64,000 nt of DNA, taken from contig CAWJPU010000012.1 of assembly GCA_963844805.1 (NCBI GenBank), positions 1 to 64,000 on the forward strand, read 5' to 3'. Made by a program: the position numbers and the translations under genes. The notes below the pieces were generated by a model. The model was not told the DNA's origin, searched no databases, and worked only from the letters and a program-made list of their open reading frames with translations. This DNA comes from JACCZR01 sp963844805 (GTDB lineage: Bacteria; Actinomycetota; Thermoleophilia; Solirubrobacterales; Thermoleophilaceae). The stretch's first letter is position 1. Each line of letters begins with the position of its first letter. This document shows positions 25,643 to 33,668 of the stretch, one piece after another.

Positions 25643-26515
25643 GTGCGTGCCCTGTACGTGGTCCTCGCGGTGCAGGTCTTCCTGGGCGCGACCTTCGCCG
25701 TGCTCGCCGCGACGGGGAACATTCCGTTCACCTCCGACGAGCCCGCCGTGCGCAGCCACCGCTTCGACTCGCGGGCCGCCTATGCGCTGCTGCGCGAGCA
25801 GGTCGAGTTGGGGGCGCGCCCGGCCGGGTCGCGGACCTCGCGCGAGCTCGGCGACAGGTTGCGGCGGCTGCTGCCCCAGGGGGTTTTCGCGCGGGCGCCC
25901 GGCGGCCTGCGCAACATCGTGGGCGGTGTGCCCGGCCGCGACCCCGGCCGCAAGGTGGTGGTCGGCGCGCACTACGACACCAAGGACGAGCCCGGCTTCG
26001 TGGGCGCCAACGACGGCGCCTCGGGCACCGCGGTGGCCGTGGAGCTGGCGCGCACGCTCAAGCCGCGCCAGGTGCGGCCCACCGTGGTGTTCATCCTGTT
26101 CGACGGCGAGGAGACCCCGCGGGGCACCCCGGATTCGCAGTTCGTGCAGAAGGGCCTGCGCGGGTCGAAGTTCATCGCGCCCCGGTTCAAGGATGCGGAG
26201 GCGATGATCCTGCTCGACTTCGTCGGCGACCGCGAGCTGAGCACGCCCCGCGAGGCCAACTCCGACGAGGCGCTGTGGGCCAAGCTGCGCGCCGCGGCGC
26301 GGCGGACGGGCACCGCGGCGGCGTTCCCGGCCGCCACCACCGGGGCCATCAGCGACGATCACCTGCCCTTCATCGAGCACGGGGTGCCAAGCATCGACCT
26401 GATCGACTTCGACTTCCCCTGCTGGCACCGGCCCTGCGACGACCTGAGCGCGGTGTCCGAGCGCAGCCTGGACGTTACGGGGGAGACGGTGCTGCAGCTG
26501 CTCACTAGCCTCTGA
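25643..26515 (+). CDS. M28-family zinc aminopeptidase, membrane-anchored or secreted
   Basis: A 290-residue protein. A hydrophobic N-terminus (ALYVVLAVQVFLGATFAVLAA) is an anchor or signal. The two-zinc site of M28 peptidases is complete: GAHYDT (H about 108), GANDGASG (bridging D about 122), DGEETP (catalytic and ligand Glu about 156), LLDFVGD (D about 190) and CWHRPCDD (H about 261). This layout is close to glutaminyl-cyclase-like and aminopeptidase members. GTG at 25643 is 22 bp from the divergent WS/DGAT start, and the stop is 4 bp before ispH. Confidence 0.85.
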   Translation: MRALYVVLAVQVFLGATFAVLAATGNIPFTSDEPAVRSHRFDSRAAYALLREQVELGARPAGSRTSRELGDRLRRLLPQGVFARAPGGLRNIVGGVPGRDPGRKVVVGAHYDTKDEPGFVGANDGASGTAVAVELARTLKPRQVRPTVVFILFDGEETPRGTPDSQFVQKGLRGSKFIAPRFKDAEAMILLDFVGDRELSTPREANSDEALWAKLRAAARRTGTAAAFPAATTGAISDDHLPFIEHGVPSIDLIDFDFPCWHRPCDDLSAVSERSLDVTGETVLQLLTSL

Positions 26516-26519
26516 GGGG

Positions 26520-27476
26520 ATGCCTCCCGCTCCAGAAAAGCTCTTCCTGGCCGCCCCGCGCGGCTACTGCGCCGGCGTGGACCGCGCGGTCCAGACCGTC
26601 GAGCGCGCGCTCGAGATCTACGGCCCGCCCGTGTACGTCCGCAAGGAGATCGTCCACAACAAGCACGTGGTCGAGCAACTCCACGAGCGGGGCGCGATCT
26701 TCGTCGACCAGGAGACCGAGGTGCCCGAGGGGGAGACCGTCGTGTTCTCCGCCCACGGGGTCGCCCCCAGCGTCCACGCGAACGCCGCGGCGCGCGACCT
26801 GCACACGATCGACGCCACCTGTCCGCTGGTCACCAAGGTGCACGTGGAGGCCAAGAAGTTCGCCGCCGACGGCTACACGATCGTCCTCATCGGCCACGAG
26901 GGCCACGAGGAGGTCGAGGGGACGATGGGCGAGGCCCCGGCCAACATGGTCCTGATCGAGACCGAGGAGGACGTGGACACGCTCGAGGTGGAGGACCCCG
27001 ACCGCGTGGCCTACCTCACCCAGACCACGCTGTCGGTGGACGAGACCGACCGCATCATCCGCAAGCTGCGCGAGCGCTTCCCGAACGTGACCGGGCCCAA
27101 GTCGGACGACATCTGTTACGCCACCACCAACCGCCAGGCGGCCGTGCGCCAGATGGCGCGCGACTGCGACCTGGTGCTGGTGATCGGCTCACGCAACTCC
27201 TCGAACTCCAACCGGCTCGTGGAGGTCGCGCGCGACTTCGGCGCCGACTCCTACCTGATCGACAACCAGTCCCAGGTCCAGGAGCAGTGGCTGGAGGGCA
27301 AGCGCGTGGTCGGCATCACGTCGGGCGCCAGCGCGCCCGAGGAGCTGGTGCAGTCCCTGGTCGACTTCTTCCGCGAGCGCGGCACCGAGGACGTCTCGGA
27401 GTACGAGGTGGTCCAGGAGGACGTGCGCTTCATGCTCCCGAAGGAGATCCGGAAGGCGATGGCCGCGGCGCAATAG
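26520..27476 (+). CDS. ispH: 4-hydroxy-3-methylbut-2-enyl diphosphate reductase
   Basis: A 318-residue enzyme for the last step of the MEP isoprenoid pathway, giving IPP and DMAPP. The three [4Fe-4S] cysteines are C17 in RGYCAGV, about C101 in DATCPLVTK and about C199 in DDICYATTNRQ. Substrate-binding segments FSAHGV, IGHEGHEEVEGTMGE, TQTTLS and GSRNSSNSNRL are all intact. ATG at 26520 lies 4 bp after the M28 peptidase gene, so it may be read from the same promoter. A long hairpin follows at 27499. Confidence 0.97.
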   Translation: MPPAPEKLFLAAPRGYCAGVDRAVQTVERALEIYGPPVYVRKEIVHNKHVVEQLHERGAIFVDQETEVPEGETVVFSAHGVAPSVHANAAARDLHTIDATCPLVTKVHVEAKKFAADGYTIVLIGHEGHEEVEGTMGEAPANMVLIETEEDVDTLEVEDPDRVAYLTQTTLSVDETDRIIRKLRERFPNVTGPKSDDICYATTNRQAAVRQMARDCDLVLVIGSRNSSNSNRLVEVARDFGADSYLIDNQSQVQEQWLEGKRVVGITSGASAPEELVQSLVDFFRERGTEDVSEYEVVQEDVRFMLPKEIRKAMAAAQ

Positions 27477-27498
27477 GCGTCGCGGGGCCGCCGGGAAT

Positions 27499-27542
27499 GA
27501 CTGCAGGATCGTGCGGGCCTTGGCCCGCAGAATCCTTCAGTC
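27499..27542. repeat. Long imperfect hairpin between convergent genes, family 1 copy
   Basis: Arms of 21 bases (27499-27519 and 27522-27542) pair at 18 of 21 positions around a TT loop, with cores GTGCGGGCC and GGCCCGC. The consensus CTGAAGGATT-x-TGCGG is shared with the hairpin at 41066. It lies 22 bp past the ispH stop and covers the redoxin-like gene's stop. It could end transcription in both directions, though no T-run follows. Confidence 0.6.
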
Positions 27543-28334
27543 GCGCGGTGGCACGGGCGTGAACTGCACGCCGTGCAGCCGCAGGCCCGGGTCGTCGGCG
27601 ACCACGCGGCCCTCGCTTGCCTCATACAGGCCAGCGTCGCGGTCGGCGCCCGACAGCACGGCCCAGGCCGCGCCGCCCGTGTAGCTGAACTCCGCCGCGG
27701 CGCCCGCGTCCTCGGCCTCCAGGTAGTCCTCGCCCGGCAGCCAGTCGCGCACCAGGGCAAGGCGGTCGACGTCGCCCGGCAGGGCGATGTCCGCCGTCTG
27801 GGGCTCGAGCCGCACTCCGGGCGCGTCCTCGGGCCGGACCGGGTCGAGCGGCGGCGGGGACTCGAAGTCGTCGTGGAGCTCCGACAGCACCTCGCCGATC
27901 GCCACCTCGCAGTCCAGGTAGTCGCCCTCGCCGTAGTGGACGTAGCGCAGCACCCCGCGGCGGTCGAACAGGTACCGGCCGGGCCAGCCGCGGTTGCCGT
28001 AGAGGCGCCATACCGAGAACGCGGGATCGAGGAGCACGGCGTACTCGATCCCGAGCCGCTCGACCGCCCGGGCCACGGTGTCGTTGTCGCGGCCGAAGGA
28101 GTAGCCGGGGCAGTGAACGCCGATGACCCTGAGGCCGGCCGCGTGGTAGCGCTCGTGCCAGGCCTTCAGGTACGGCAGCGTGCGAAGCGAGTTGATGCGG
28201 GCGAAGTCCCAGAACTCGACCAGCACCGCGTTGCGGCCCATCAGCCGGTCCATGCGCAGAAAGGCCACGTTCAGCCAGTCCATGCGCGGCGGAAACTCCG
28301 GGGCGTGCAGCTCGTCTTCGCGGGGCGGTCTCAC
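27537..28334 (-). CDS. Redoxin-fold protein lacking the active-site cysteines
   Basis: A 265-residue protein. The first 150 residues match TlpA/DipZ-type thioredoxin domains: VLVEFWDFARINSLRTLPYLKAWHERY, then a GRVIGVHCPGY-like strand (LRVIGVHCPGYSFG) and GWPGRYLFDRRG with the cis-proline region. The C-x-x-C active site is replaced by R46-I-N-S49, so classic disulfide chemistry is not possible. The C-terminal 100 residues resemble the DipZ-type carbohydrate-binding-like beta domain. The protein has no signal peptide or membrane part. It diverges from the diiron-enzyme gene across repeat element A. Confidence 0.75.
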   Translation of the reverse strand: MRPPREDELHAPEFPPRMDWLNVAFLRMDRLMGRNAVLVEFWDFARINSLRTLPYLKAWHERYHAAGLRVIGVHCPGYSFGRDNDTVARAVERLGIEYAVLLDPAFSVWRLYGNRGWPGRYLFDRRGVLRYVHYGEGDYLDCEVAIGEVLSELHDDFESPPPLDPVRPEDAPGVRLEPQTADIALPGDVDRLALVRDWLPGEDYLEAEDAGAAAEFSYTGGAAWAVLSGADRDAGLYEASEGRVVADDPGLRLHGVQFTPVPPRD

Positions 28335-28375
28335 GGGGGCGCATAGGATGGCGATCCTGGCCCGTTGATTAGTCC

Positions 28376-28425
28376 CTGGGGGCTTCCCGCCCCCAGCTCG
28401 GATGACACCGGTCGCCCTCCGGGCG
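28376..28425. repeat. Tandem GGA-loop hairpin element, copy A
   Basis: Hairpin 1 (28376-28396) is CTGGGGGC-TTCCC-GCCCCCAG, a perfect 8-bp stem. Hairpin 2 (28413-28425) is CGCCC-TCC-GGGCG. They are 16 bases apart, exactly as in copy B. On the minus strand the loops read GGGAA and GGA, and GGACTAAT follows hairpin 1. The element fills the divergent gap between the redoxin-like and diiron-enzyme genes. Confidence 0.7.
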
Positions 28426-28441
28426 CCGAGATTGGAGCAAA

Positions 28442-29071
28442 GTGCACTTCTTCACCCGCCTCGACGCCGTCCGCGAGCGCTGGGACGTCCTCCAGCACCC
28501 CTTCTACCAGCGCTGGAGCCGGGGTGAGCTCGAGCCGGGCGAGCTGGGCTTCTACGCCGGCGAGTACCGGCACGCGGTGGTCGCGCTCGCCGATGCGATG
28601 AATTCCGCCGCCCGCGCCGCCGAGCCCGCCATCCAGGCCACGCTCGAGCAGCACGCCGCCGAGGAGGCCGCCCACATCGAGCTGTGGGACTCCTTCGGCG
28701 AGGCCGTCGGGGCCCAGCCGGACGCCGAGCCGCGGCCCGAGACCCGCGAGTGCGTGGAGGGCTGGACCGCGGGCCGGACCGCGCTCGAGCACCTCGTCGC
28801 CACCTACGCGATCGAGGCTGCGCAGCCGGCGATCTCGCAGACCAAGCTCGAGGGCCTGGTGCGCCACTACGGCCTGGAGGAGGGCCCGGCGACCGAGTAC
28901 TTCTCGCTGCACTCCGAGCGGGACGTCGAGCACGCCGAGCACTCCCGGGAGCTGATCGAGGAGCGCCTCGACGGTGCGGACGCCGATCGCCTGCTGGAGA
29001 TCGCCGAGACGGCCTTGAAGGGCAACTGGGCGCTGCTCGACGGGGTCGAGCGCAGGCGCGAGGGCCGCTAG
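28442..29071 (+). CDS. Predicted haem-oxygenase-like diiron oxidase/oxygenase (TenA/PqqC/CADD fold)
   Basis: A 209-residue all-helical protein of the TenA/PqqC superfamily. A full set of candidate diiron ligands can be read: E75-x-x-H78, E125, then H157-x3-D161-x2-H164 in HSERDVEH. This pattern is found in haem-oxygenase-like diiron enzymes such as UndA and chlamydial CADD, and it is absent from the thiaminase TenA. HPFYQRW near the N-terminus is also typical. The reaction cannot be deduced; known members fragment fatty acids, oxidise amines or make p-aminobenzoate. GTG at 28442 follows repeat element A by 16 bases. Confidence 0.75.
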   Translation: MHFFTRLDAVRERWDVLQHPFYQRWSRGELEPGELGFYAGEYRHAVVALADAMNSAARAAEPAIQATLEQHAAEEAAHIELWDSFGEAVGAQPDAEPRPETRECVEGWTAGRTALEHLVATYAIEAAQPAISQTKLEGLVRHYGLEEGPATEYFSLHSERDVEHAEHSRELIEERLDGADADRLLEIAETALKGNWALLDGVERRREGR

Positions 29072-29130
29072 CTGAGGTAGGACAGGCGGCCGGCCAACCG
29101 CCCGGCCCGCGCTCCGACGCCAGGTGGCGC

Positions 29131-31101
29131 CTACTGAGCGGCGGGGACCTGCTCGGTCTCGGTCTCGCCCTCGGCCGAGGCGCCGTTGCCCGAGCCCGGG
29201 GCGTGCGCCGCACGCTCCTCGGCCTCCTCGGGCTGCTCGGCGATCATCGGGAGGTCGCCCGAGGGATCGACGACGCCCTCCTCCAGCCACTGGTAGCGGC
29301 CGTCGAGGAGCTTGAGCGCGGAGTCGTAGTTCTCGGCGTCGTCGTTGGCCCACAGGGCGTTGAACAGCGCGTCGCAGCGCCGGCGCGACTGCCGGCAGAA
29401 CAGGTCCGCGAGCTCCTCGGCCTGCTCGCCGCGCTCGGGCTGCTCCTGCTTGATCGTGTTCGCGTAGACGACCGCCGAGGCGATCGCGAACAGCTCGGCG
29501 CCGATGTCCACCAGGCGGCCGAGGTAGCCCTGCTTCTTCTCGAGCTTGGCCTGCCAGCGGGTCATCCCGTAGAAGGTCGAGCGCGCCAGCTTGCGCGAGC
29601 TGCGCTCGCAGTAGCGCAGGTGCTTGGCGAGGTCGCCGAAGTCGGAGAAGGCGCTCGGCGACTGCCCCTTGCCCGCGGCCAGCCCGGCCAGCCATTTGGG
29701 ATAGAACGCGGCGGCCGCCTTGGCGGCCTTGGCCTTGTCCTTGAGGTCGACGTCGGGCTCGAGGATGTCGCCGGCCACCGCGAGGTGCGTGTCGACGGCC
29801 TCGCGCGCGATCAGCAGGTGCATGATCTCGGTGGAGCCCTCGAAGATGCGGTTGATCCGCATGTCGCGCAGCACCTGCTCCACGGGGACGCCCTGCTCAC
29901 CGCGGTTCTCGAGCGACTCGGCGGTCTCGTAGCCGCGCCCGCCGCGGACCTGCATCAGCTCGTCGGCCACCTGCCAGCCCAGCTCGGAGGCCAGCAGCTT
30001 GCCCAGCGCGGCCTCGATGCGGATGTCGGCGCTCTTGTCGTCGGCCAGGCGGCTCGACACGTCGAGCATGGCCTCCAGCCCGAACGCGGTGCCGGCCATG
30101 AACGCGAGCTTCTCCGCCACGGCCTCGTGCTTGCCCACCGGCTGACCCCACTGCACGCGCTCGGCGGCGTACTCCCGCGCGACCTTCGTGGCCCACTTCG
30201 AGACGCCAACGCAGATCGCCGGCAGCGCCAGGCGGCCGGTGTTCAGCGTGGTGAGGGCGACCTTGAGGCCCTGGCCCTCCTTGCCGATCAGGTTCTCCTT
30301 GGGCACGAAGACGTCCTTGAGCAGCGTCTGCGAGTTCTCGATGCCGCGCAGTCCCATGAACTGGTTGCGCGCCTCGACGGTGATGCCCTCGGTGTCGTAG
30401 GGGAGCACGAAGGCGCTGATGCCGCCCTTGCTGTTCTCGCTCTTGGGCACCTTCGCCATCACGACGACGATGTCGGCGATCGCGCCGTTGGTGGCCCACA
30501 GCTTGCGGCCGTTCAGCAGGTAGCCCGAGCCGTCCTCGGTGGGGGTGGCGGAGGCGCTGAGGCGGGCGGGGTCCGAGCCCACGTCGGGCTCGGTGAGCAG
30601 GAAGGCGGAGACGTGGTCCTTGGCCACCTTGGGCAGCCATTGCTGCTTCTGCTCCTCGGAGCCGAAGAGCATCAGCGGCTCGGCGACGCCGATGGACTGG
30701 TGGGCGGAGAGGAGGGTCGAGAGGGAGGAGTGCCACGAGCCGACCAGCGTCAGCGCGCGGTTGTAGTACACCTGCGACAGGCCGAGCCCCCCGTACTTCT
30801 CGGGCACCTTCATGCCCAGGGCGCCGAGGTCCTTGAAGCCCTGCAGGACCTCGTCGGAGATCCTCGCCTCGCGCTCGATCTGGCGCACGTCGACCTTGTC
30901 GACCAGGAACTGCCTCACGTCGGCGAGGAACTTCTCGCCCTTCTCGACGGCGGCCGGGTCGAGCTTGGGCTGCGGGTGGATCAGGTCGAGCTGGAAGTTG
31001 CCCATGAAGAGCTCCTTGCCGAAGCTCGGTAGCTTCCACTCTTGCTCGCGCGCGCTCTCGGCTACGTCGCGTGCTTCCTTCTCGCCTACCTGACTCGCCA
31101 T
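29131..31101 (-). CDS. Acyl-CoA dehydrogenase, long form
   Basis: A 656-residue protein. An N-terminal ~50-residue extension with WKLPSFGKELFMGNFQLD is followed by a full acyl-CoA dehydrogenase core: GALGMKVPEKYGGLGLSQ, AFLLTEPDVGSDPARL, GRKLWATNGAIAD and INRIFEGSTEIMHLLIAREA. A C-terminal helical domain of about 170 residues, as in VLCAD/ACAD9-type enzymes, ends in an acidic tail. The enzyme carries out flavin-dependent alpha,beta-dehydrogenation of acyl-CoA. ATG at 31101 has a GGA-type ribosome site. It is divergent from the SDR operon and probably serves fatty-acid breakdown with it. Confidence 0.9.
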   Translation of the reverse strand: MASQVGEKEARDVAESAREQEWKLPSFGKELFMGNFQLDLIHPQPKLDPAAVEKGEKFLADVRQFLVDKVDVRQIEREARISDEVLQGFKDLGALGMKVPEKYGGLGLSQVYYNRALTLVGSWHSSLSTLLSAHQSIGVAEPLMLFGSEEQKQQWLPKVAKDHVSAFLLTEPDVGSDPARLSASATPTEDGSGYLLNGRKLWATNGAIADIVVVMAKVPKSENSKGGISAFVLPYDTEGITVEARNQFMGLRGIENSQTLLKDVFVPKENLIGKEGQGLKVALTTLNTGRLALPAICVGVSKWATKVAREYAAERVQWGQPVGKHEAVAEKLAFMAGTAFGLEAMLDVSSRLADDKSADIRIEAALGKLLASELGWQVADELMQVRGGRGYETAESLENRGEQGVPVEQVLRDMRINRIFEGSTEIMHLLIAREAVDTHLAVAGDILEPDVDLKDKAKAAKAAAAFYPKWLAGLAAGKGQSPSAFSDFGDLAKHLRYCERSSRKLARSTFYGMTRWQAKLEKKQGYLGRLVDIGAELFAIASAVVYANTIKQEQPERGEQAEELADLFCRQSRRRCDALFNALWANDDAENYDSALKLLDGRYQWLEEGVVDPSGDLPMIAEQPEEAEERAAHAPGSGNGASAEGETETEQVPAAQ

Positions 31102-31134
31102 GTCCTCAGATCCACTCCTTAGGAGACTCCACCA

Positions 31135-31962
31135 ATGCCTACCCTGAGCGGCAAGACGATATTCGTGTCCGGAGGCAGCCGAGGCATCGGATTGGCCATT
31201 GCGCTGCGGGCTGCGGCGGATGGCGCAAACGTGGCGCTGATCGCCAAGACCGGCGAGCCGCATCCCAAGCTGGAGGGCACCGTCTACACCGCCGCGGAGC
31301 AGATCGAGGAGGCCGGCGGGCAGGCGCTCCCGATCGTCGGCGACATCCGCGAGGAGGAGCAGGTCGAGGCCGCGGTGGAGCAGGCCGTCGACCGTTTCGG
31401 CGGCATCGACATCGCCATCAACAACGCCAGCGCCATCAACCTCGCCGGCACCGAGGCGCTGGAGTTGAAGCGCTACGACCTGATGCAGGACATCAACACG
31501 CGCGGCACGTTCGTGGTCTCCAAGCACTGCATCCCGCACTTGCGCCAGGCCGAGAACCCGCACGTGCTCACGCTGTCGCCGCCGCTGTCGCTCGACCCCA
31601 AGTGGGCCAAGAGCCACGTCGGCTACACGCTGGCCAAGTACGGCATGTCGCTCTGCACGCTGGGGATGGCCGAGGAGTTCCGCGACGAGGGCATCGCCTT
31701 CAACTCGCTGTGGCCGCGCACGCTGGTGGCCACCGCGGCGGTGCAGAACCTGTTGGGAGGTGACGAGGCGATGGCCAAGTCGCGAAAGCCCGAGGTGGTG
31801 GCCGACTCCGCCTACGCGGTCCTCACCCGGCCCTCGCGCGAGTGCACGGGCAACTTCTTCCTCTGCGAGGACGTGCTGGCCGAGGAGGGGGTCACCGACC
31901 TCGACCGGTACTCGTTCGTCGAGGATGCGGACCTGCAGGTCGACCTGTTCGTCGAGCAATGA
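31135..31962 (+). CDS. SDR-family oxidoreductase, HSDL2-like
   Basis: A 275-residue short-chain dehydrogenase. The cofactor motif is SGGSRGIGLAIA, then INNASAINL. The catalytic region has LTLSPPLSLDP...VGYTLAKYGMS with Y-x-x-x-K intact; the usual catalytic Ser is in LSPP. The segment KTGEPHPKLEGTVYTAAEQIEEAGGQALPIVGD and the C-terminal FFLCEDVLAEEGVTDLDRY match the HSDL2 group linked to fatty-acid metabolism. A ribosome site AGGAG lies before ATG 31135. It is coupled to the next gene by ATGA. Confidence 0.88.
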   Translation: MPTLSGKTIFVSGGSRGIGLAIALRAAADGANVALIAKTGEPHPKLEGTVYTAAEQIEEAGGQALPIVGDIREEEQVEAAVEQAVDRFGGIDIAINNASAINLAGTEALELKRYDLMQDINTRGTFVVSKHCIPHLRQAENPHVLTLSPPLSLDPKWAKSHVGYTLAKYGMSLCTLGMAEEFRDEGIAFNSLWPRTLVATAAVQNLLGGDEAMAKSRKPEVVADSAYAVLTRPSRECTGNFFLCEDVLAEEGVTDLDRYSFVEDADLQVDLFVEQ

Positions 31963-32906
31963 GGGCGATCCAGGTCAAGGAGTTCGGCGGGCCGGAGGTC
32001 CTCGAGCTGAGCGAGGTCGAGGAGCCCGGCGTCCCCCGGGGCGGCGAGCTGGTGGAGGTGAGCGCGGCGGGGATCAACTACGCCGACACCCACCAGGCCG
32101 AGAACACCTACCTGGCCGAGGCGTCGCTGCCGCTGGTGCCCGGCGGCGAGGTCGTCGGCACGCTGCGCGATGGCCGCCGGGTGGTTGCGCTGGTCCCGGG
32201 CGGCGGCTACGCCGAGCGCTGCGTGGCCTACCCGGGCGCGCTGTGGCCGGTGCCCGACGGCGTGGACGACGCCCAGGCGCTCGCGCTCGTGCTCCAGGGG
32301 ACCACGGCCTGGCACCTGCTCCGCACCAGCGCGCGGCTGCGCGAGGGCGAGAGCGTGGTGGTGCACGCCGCCGCCGGCGGCGTGGGCACGCTGGCCGTCC
32401 AGCTCGCCAAGCGCTTCGGCGCCGGACGCGTGATCGGCGTGGCCTCGTCGGAGGAGAAGCGCTCGCTGGTCTCGCGGCTCGGCGCCGACGCGGTGGTCGA
32501 CTCCGGGGCGGAGGACCTGACCGCGGCGCTGCGCGAGGCGAATGACGGCGACCGGGTGGACGTGGTGCTGGAGATGACCGGCGGCGACGTCTTCGCCCAG
32601 TCGCTGAAGGCCGTGGCGGCTTTCGGGCGCCTGGTGCACTTCGGCCAGGCCGCGCGCGGCGGCACGCCGGACGTCAACCCGGGCGAGCTCATGGGCCGCT
32701 CGCAGGGCGTCCTCGGCTTCTGGCTGGTGCACATGATGCGCAAGCCCGAGCTGATGAGCCAGGCGATGGAGGACATGTTCGCCGCGGTGGAGCGGGGCGA
32801 CCTCGAGGTGATCGTCGGCGGCGAGTACCCGCTGGAGGAGGCCCGGCAGGCCCACGAGGACATCCGCGCCCGCAAGACGATGGGCAAGCTCGTGCTGCGC
32901 CCGTGA
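31959..32906 (+). CDS. Zinc-type alcohol dehydrogenase-like quinone oxidoreductase
   Basis: A 315-residue MDR protein of the NADPH:quinone reductase (QOR) group. It begins MRAIQVKEFGGPEVLEL, contains VPGGEVVGTL and the cofactor motif VVHAAAGGVGTLAVQLAKRFGA, and lacks the cysteine ligands of zinc-binding members. It probably reduces quinones or enones with NADPH. It overlaps the SDR upstream and the thioesterase downstream (GTGA), which makes a tight three-gene operon ended by the terminator at 33428. Confidence 0.9.
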   Translation: MRAIQVKEFGGPEVLELSEVEEPGVPRGGELVEVSAAGINYADTHQAENTYLAEASLPLVPGGEVVGTLRDGRRVVALVPGGGYAERCVAYPGALWPVPDGVDDAQALALVLQGTTAWHLLRTSARLREGESVVVHAAAGGVGTLAVQLAKRFGAGRVIGVASSEEKRSLVSRLGADAVVDSGAEDLTAALREANDGDRVDVVLEMTGGDVFAQSLKAVAAFGRLVHFGQAARGGTPDVNPGELMGRSQGVLGFWLVHMMRKPELMSQAMEDMFAAVERGDLEVIVGGEYPLEEARQAHEDIRARKTMGKLVLRP

Positions 32907-33397
32907 GCGAGCGCCGGCTGGAGGTCACCTGGGACGACCCGGCCACCCTGGCGGCCGAGGGCATGAAGCGATCGCCGCTGGAGTTCCTGCAGGCGATCCG
33001 CGACCGCGAGGTTCCCACCGCGCCGATCAGCCGCCTGATGGGCTTCGACCTCGACGAGGTGGAGGAGGGCCGGGCCGTTTTCGGCGCCGACCCCGGCGAG
33101 CAGCACTACAACCCGATCGGCGTGGTCCACGCCGGCCTGGCGGCGACGATGCTCGACAGCGCGATGGCCTGCGCCGTGCACTCGGCGCTGCCCGAGGGCA
33201 GCGGTTACACGACGCTGGAGACCAAGTTCAACCTCGTGCGGGCGATAACCGCGGACACGGGTCGCATCGAGGCCGAGGGCAGGGTCGTGAACCTGGGCCG
33301 CCGGGTGGGGACCGCCGAGGGCCGCCTGACCGCTGTCGACAGCGGGAAGCTGCTGGCGCACGGCACGTCGACGTGCCTCGTGGTGCCGCTGGCCTAG
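32903..33397 (+). CDS. PaaI-family hotdog thioesterase
   Basis: A 164-residue hotdog-fold protein. The PaaI/YigI-type active-site motif is HYNPIGVVHAGLAATMLDSAM, with G-V-V-H-G/A-x-x as in other acyl-CoA thioesterases. TTLETKFNLVRAITADTG forms the next strands. It likely hydrolyses acyl- or aryl-CoA esters to free acids. The N-terminal 40 residues (LEVTWDDPATLAAEGMKRSPLEFLQAI) extend the minimal fold. It is the last gene of the SDR-QOR-thioesterase operon. Confidence 0.87.
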   Translation: MSERRLEVTWDDPATLAAEGMKRSPLEFLQAIRDREVPTAPISRLMGFDLDEVEEGRAVFGADPGEQHYNPIGVVHAGLAATMLDSAMACAVHSALPEGSGYTTLETKFNLVRAITADTGRIEAEGRVVNLGRRVGTAEGRLTAVDSGKLLAHGTSTCLVVPLA

Positions 33398-33427
33398 CGG
33401 TCGCGCGGGCGTCGGGCGCGTTCCTCG

Positions 33428-33467
33428 AAAAAAAGCCCTCAGCTGCGCTGAGCATTTTTCCTGAGGG
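33428..33467. terminator. Bidirectional intrinsic terminator
   Basis: The stem CTCAGC-TGC-GCTGAG (33438-33452) is flanked by seven A on the left and TTTTT on the right, so both strands show hairpin plus U-tract. An alternative longer pairing CCCTCAG/CTGAGGG spans to 33467. It separates the SDR-QOR-thioesterase operon from the convergent PHA genes. Confidence 0.8.
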
Positions 33468-33569
33468 CGTGGGCGCAGCGCGCCCGGCTGCGCCTCGTGC
33501 CGTCGACCGTGGGCGACGAGACGGCGGGGACCGGCTCCTCGGGCCGCGGGATGCTGTCCGCGGTGGCGC

Positions 33570-33668
33570 TCACCGGCTTCGGCGGCGGCCCGTCCCGCGC
33601 GGGCCGCGCACCTGGTTGAAGAGCCGCCTGGCGGCCACCAGCTGGAGCAGCCGCCGCAGCAACGTCAC
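33570..33668 (-). CDS. Very small basic ORF coupled to phaB
   Basis: GTG at 33668 overlaps the phaB stop (GTGA). The ORF encodes 32 residues, MTLLRRLLQLVAARRLF then an Arg-rich tail, an amphipathic cationic helix. Adding one base near 33600-33606 would extend it through high-GC3 codons (DGPPPKPVSATADSIPRPEEP) up to the terminator, so a longer gene of about 75 codons may have lost a base. No function is known. The remainder of the gap from 33469 to 33569 also holds an 8-bp stem GGCGCAGC/GCTGCGCC at 33471. Confidence 0.3.
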   Translation of the reverse strand: MTLLRRLLQLVAARRLFNQVRGPRGTGRRRSR

